Shown piece by piece: positions 34,793 through 35,661 of a DNA stretch of 35,661 nt. Each line of letters begins with the position of its first letter. Within the stretch, counting starts at the first letter, position 1. The DNA is from Rhodomicrobium sp. Az07 (GTDB lineage: Bacteria; Pseudomonadota; Alphaproteobacteria; Rhizobiales; Rhodomicrobiaceae): NCBI RefSeq assembly GCF_018619475.1, contig NZ_JAHFZG010000024.1, positions 1-35,661 on the forward strand, read 5' to 3'. Below the pieces are notes generated by a model, which was given only the letters and a program-made list of their open reading frames with translations, was not told the origin of the DNA and ran no database searches. The translations under genes and the position numbers were made by a program.

Positions 34793-34923
34793 GCGTGCCC
34801 CGCGCCTCCCTGACAGGTTTTACCTTTGACTTGCCGATTGCTGCCTGTTAGACAAGGCGTAGCCAAGGTCTTTTTTTGGACAAACTCTGGATTGCCACCA
34901 AGAAAGATGGCAAGAAGCCCTCC

Positions 34924-35475
34924 ATGGCAGTCAATCGAATCCGGCAACTGAGACTTGAACGCGGTCTGTCGCTGACCGAGCTCGCGAAAAAAATCGGCAT
35001 TTCGGAAAGCCACTTGTCGCGGGTCGAAGCGGGCGCGCGGGGGCTGCATCTCTCCAAAATGGAGGCGCTCGCCGGCGCGTTGGGCGTGCCTGTGACCGAA
35101 ATCCTTTCGGTTCAGAGCTTGAGCTACATGGCCGACCTTGCGCCCTATATCCCGCCCAAAGGCTCGGCCATCGAAAAGGCGCTGACATCTTCGACGCAAA
35201 AGATGTTCAAGGTTCTGTCAAACGTGATGAGCGAGCTTGGCATCACCGAGGGCGATCCGATCATCGCGGATATGAACCCTAAGGGGTTGGAGAAATTGGA
35301 GCTTGGCCAACTGGTGATTGCCCAGGTTTTTACCAACAACTCCGTAGAAGGCGTTTTGCTGTTGCGGCAATACATCGGGCCGCACCTTTTGATTACCAAC
35401 AGCGACGATCAAAATGCCATGCCTATTCATAGGCTTAGAGCAAAAGCGACCGTGATCGGCTGCGTCCTTCTTTGA
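34924..35475 (+). CDS. XRE-family repressor with S24-like tail
   Basis: From the ATG at 34924 the product is 183 residues. The helix-turn-helix is classical: IRQLRLERGLSLTELAKKIG, then ISESHLSRVEAGARG, then LSKMEALAGALGVPVTEIL. The C-terminal part (GDPIIADMNPKGLEKLELGQ onward) resembles the beta-rich S24/LexA-like dimerisation domain of phage-type repressors, though no Ser-Lys protease pair is obvious. An upstream TTG at 34876 keeps the frame, but the HTH domain begins at the ATG. It is divergent from the smaller regulator and may be the master regulator of the element. Confidence 0.82.
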   Translation: MAVNRIRQLRLERGLSLTELAKKIGISESHLSRVEAGARGLHLSKMEALAGALGVPVTEILSVQSLSYMADLAPYIPPKGSAIEKALTSSTQKMFKVLSNVMSELGITEGDPIIADMNPKGLEKLELGQLVIAQVFTNNSVEGVLLLRQYIGPHLLITNSDDQNAMPIHRLRAKATVIGCVLL

Positions 35476-35600
35476 AGAGTTCCGCGCACATTCTTCGAAC
35501 TGCGTCGGATCTCAGATTGCAGTTTCAATATAAATGAAGAAGTCTAAGTCTAGGTGATAAACCCATAAAGGGGATTCCCGAATCGGGCGTGTCGTGATTC

Positions 35601-35622
35601 AAACTCCCAAACGAGGGAGTTT
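35601..35622 (+). promoter_or_regulatory. Hairpin covering transposase ribosome-binding site
   Basis: AAACTCCC (35601-35608) and GGGAGTTT (35615-35622) form a perfect 8-bp stem over the GGGAG ribosome-binding site of the next gene, three bases before its ATG. Such hairpins in IS elements limit transposase translation from read-through transcripts. Confidence 0.55.
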
Positions 35623-35625
35623 CTC

Positions 35626-35661
35626 ATGGCGCGCTTCGATCTGACGGAGTTCGAGTGGTCT
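35626..35661 (+). CDS. IS5-type transposase, start only
   Basis: Only twelve codons are present before the window ends: MARFDLTEFEWS. This matches the start of IS5-family (IS427-type) transposases and resembles the other element's RRYELTDLEWS. The gene continues outside. The IS left end probably lies near 35571-35585, around GGGGATTCCCGAATC, but the far end cannot be seen. Confidence 0.7.
   Translation, partial: MARFDLTEFEWS

Overview
The window looks like conjugative accessory DNA (plasmid or integrative element) from a GC-rich alphaproteobacterium. The organism is inferred, most plausibly Hyphomicrobiales, from the GC-rich codon use, the Ti-plasmid-type ietAS pair and the types of small hypothetical genes present. 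No rRNA, tRNA or housekeeping gene was seen.

Layout: (1) 436-4021, an AAA+ ATPase and subtilase pair of the IetAS type, on the + strand. (2) 4293-8920, an RP4 (IncP) Tra1-like module on the - strand, with traF peptidase, traG coupling protein, traI relaxase and a small membrane protein. (3) 9129-11268, small + strand genes, including two tandem paralogues and a DUF805 membrane protein. (4) 11462-17955, a two-gene - strand operon: a 1655-residue NERD nuclease, pseudokinase, kinase and SF1 helicase fusion, translationally coupled to a 509-residue partner. This is the best candidate here for an undescribed defence system. (5) 18186-20153, the C-terminal remnant of a giant SF2 helicase. (6) 20157-22467, the other half of the RP4-like module: traJ (-), an oriT-like region with hairpins and fifteen 10-bp phased repeats, then traK-traL-traM (+). 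(7) 22511-24428, a tyrosine recombinase with a frameshifted tail and a broken IS5/IS427-type element. (8) 24539-30155, a visibly AT-richer cassette: a membrane-anchored FGE/C-type-lectin-fold protein, tail to tail with a three-gene operon encoding two dynamin-like GTPases and a small membrane protein. (9) 30389-34409, two decayed small genes, a cluster of GTAACA repeats and a large primase/DUF927 helicase. (10) 34475-35475, two divergent HTH regulators. (11) the start of another IS5-type transposase at the right edge.

The genes fit a mobile platform. TraJ, TraK and TraI would process oriT, TraG would couple DNA to a secretion system that lies outside the window, and ietAS, the NERD-kinase-helicase pair and the dynamin cassette look like stability or anti-phage cargo. 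An 18-bp dyad recurs at five places, four of them in the transfer module (near traG, the traI operon, the traJ 3' end and the traK start) and one before the small paralogue genes. This suggests a shared operator or, less likely, recombination sites used to load cargo between traI and traJ.
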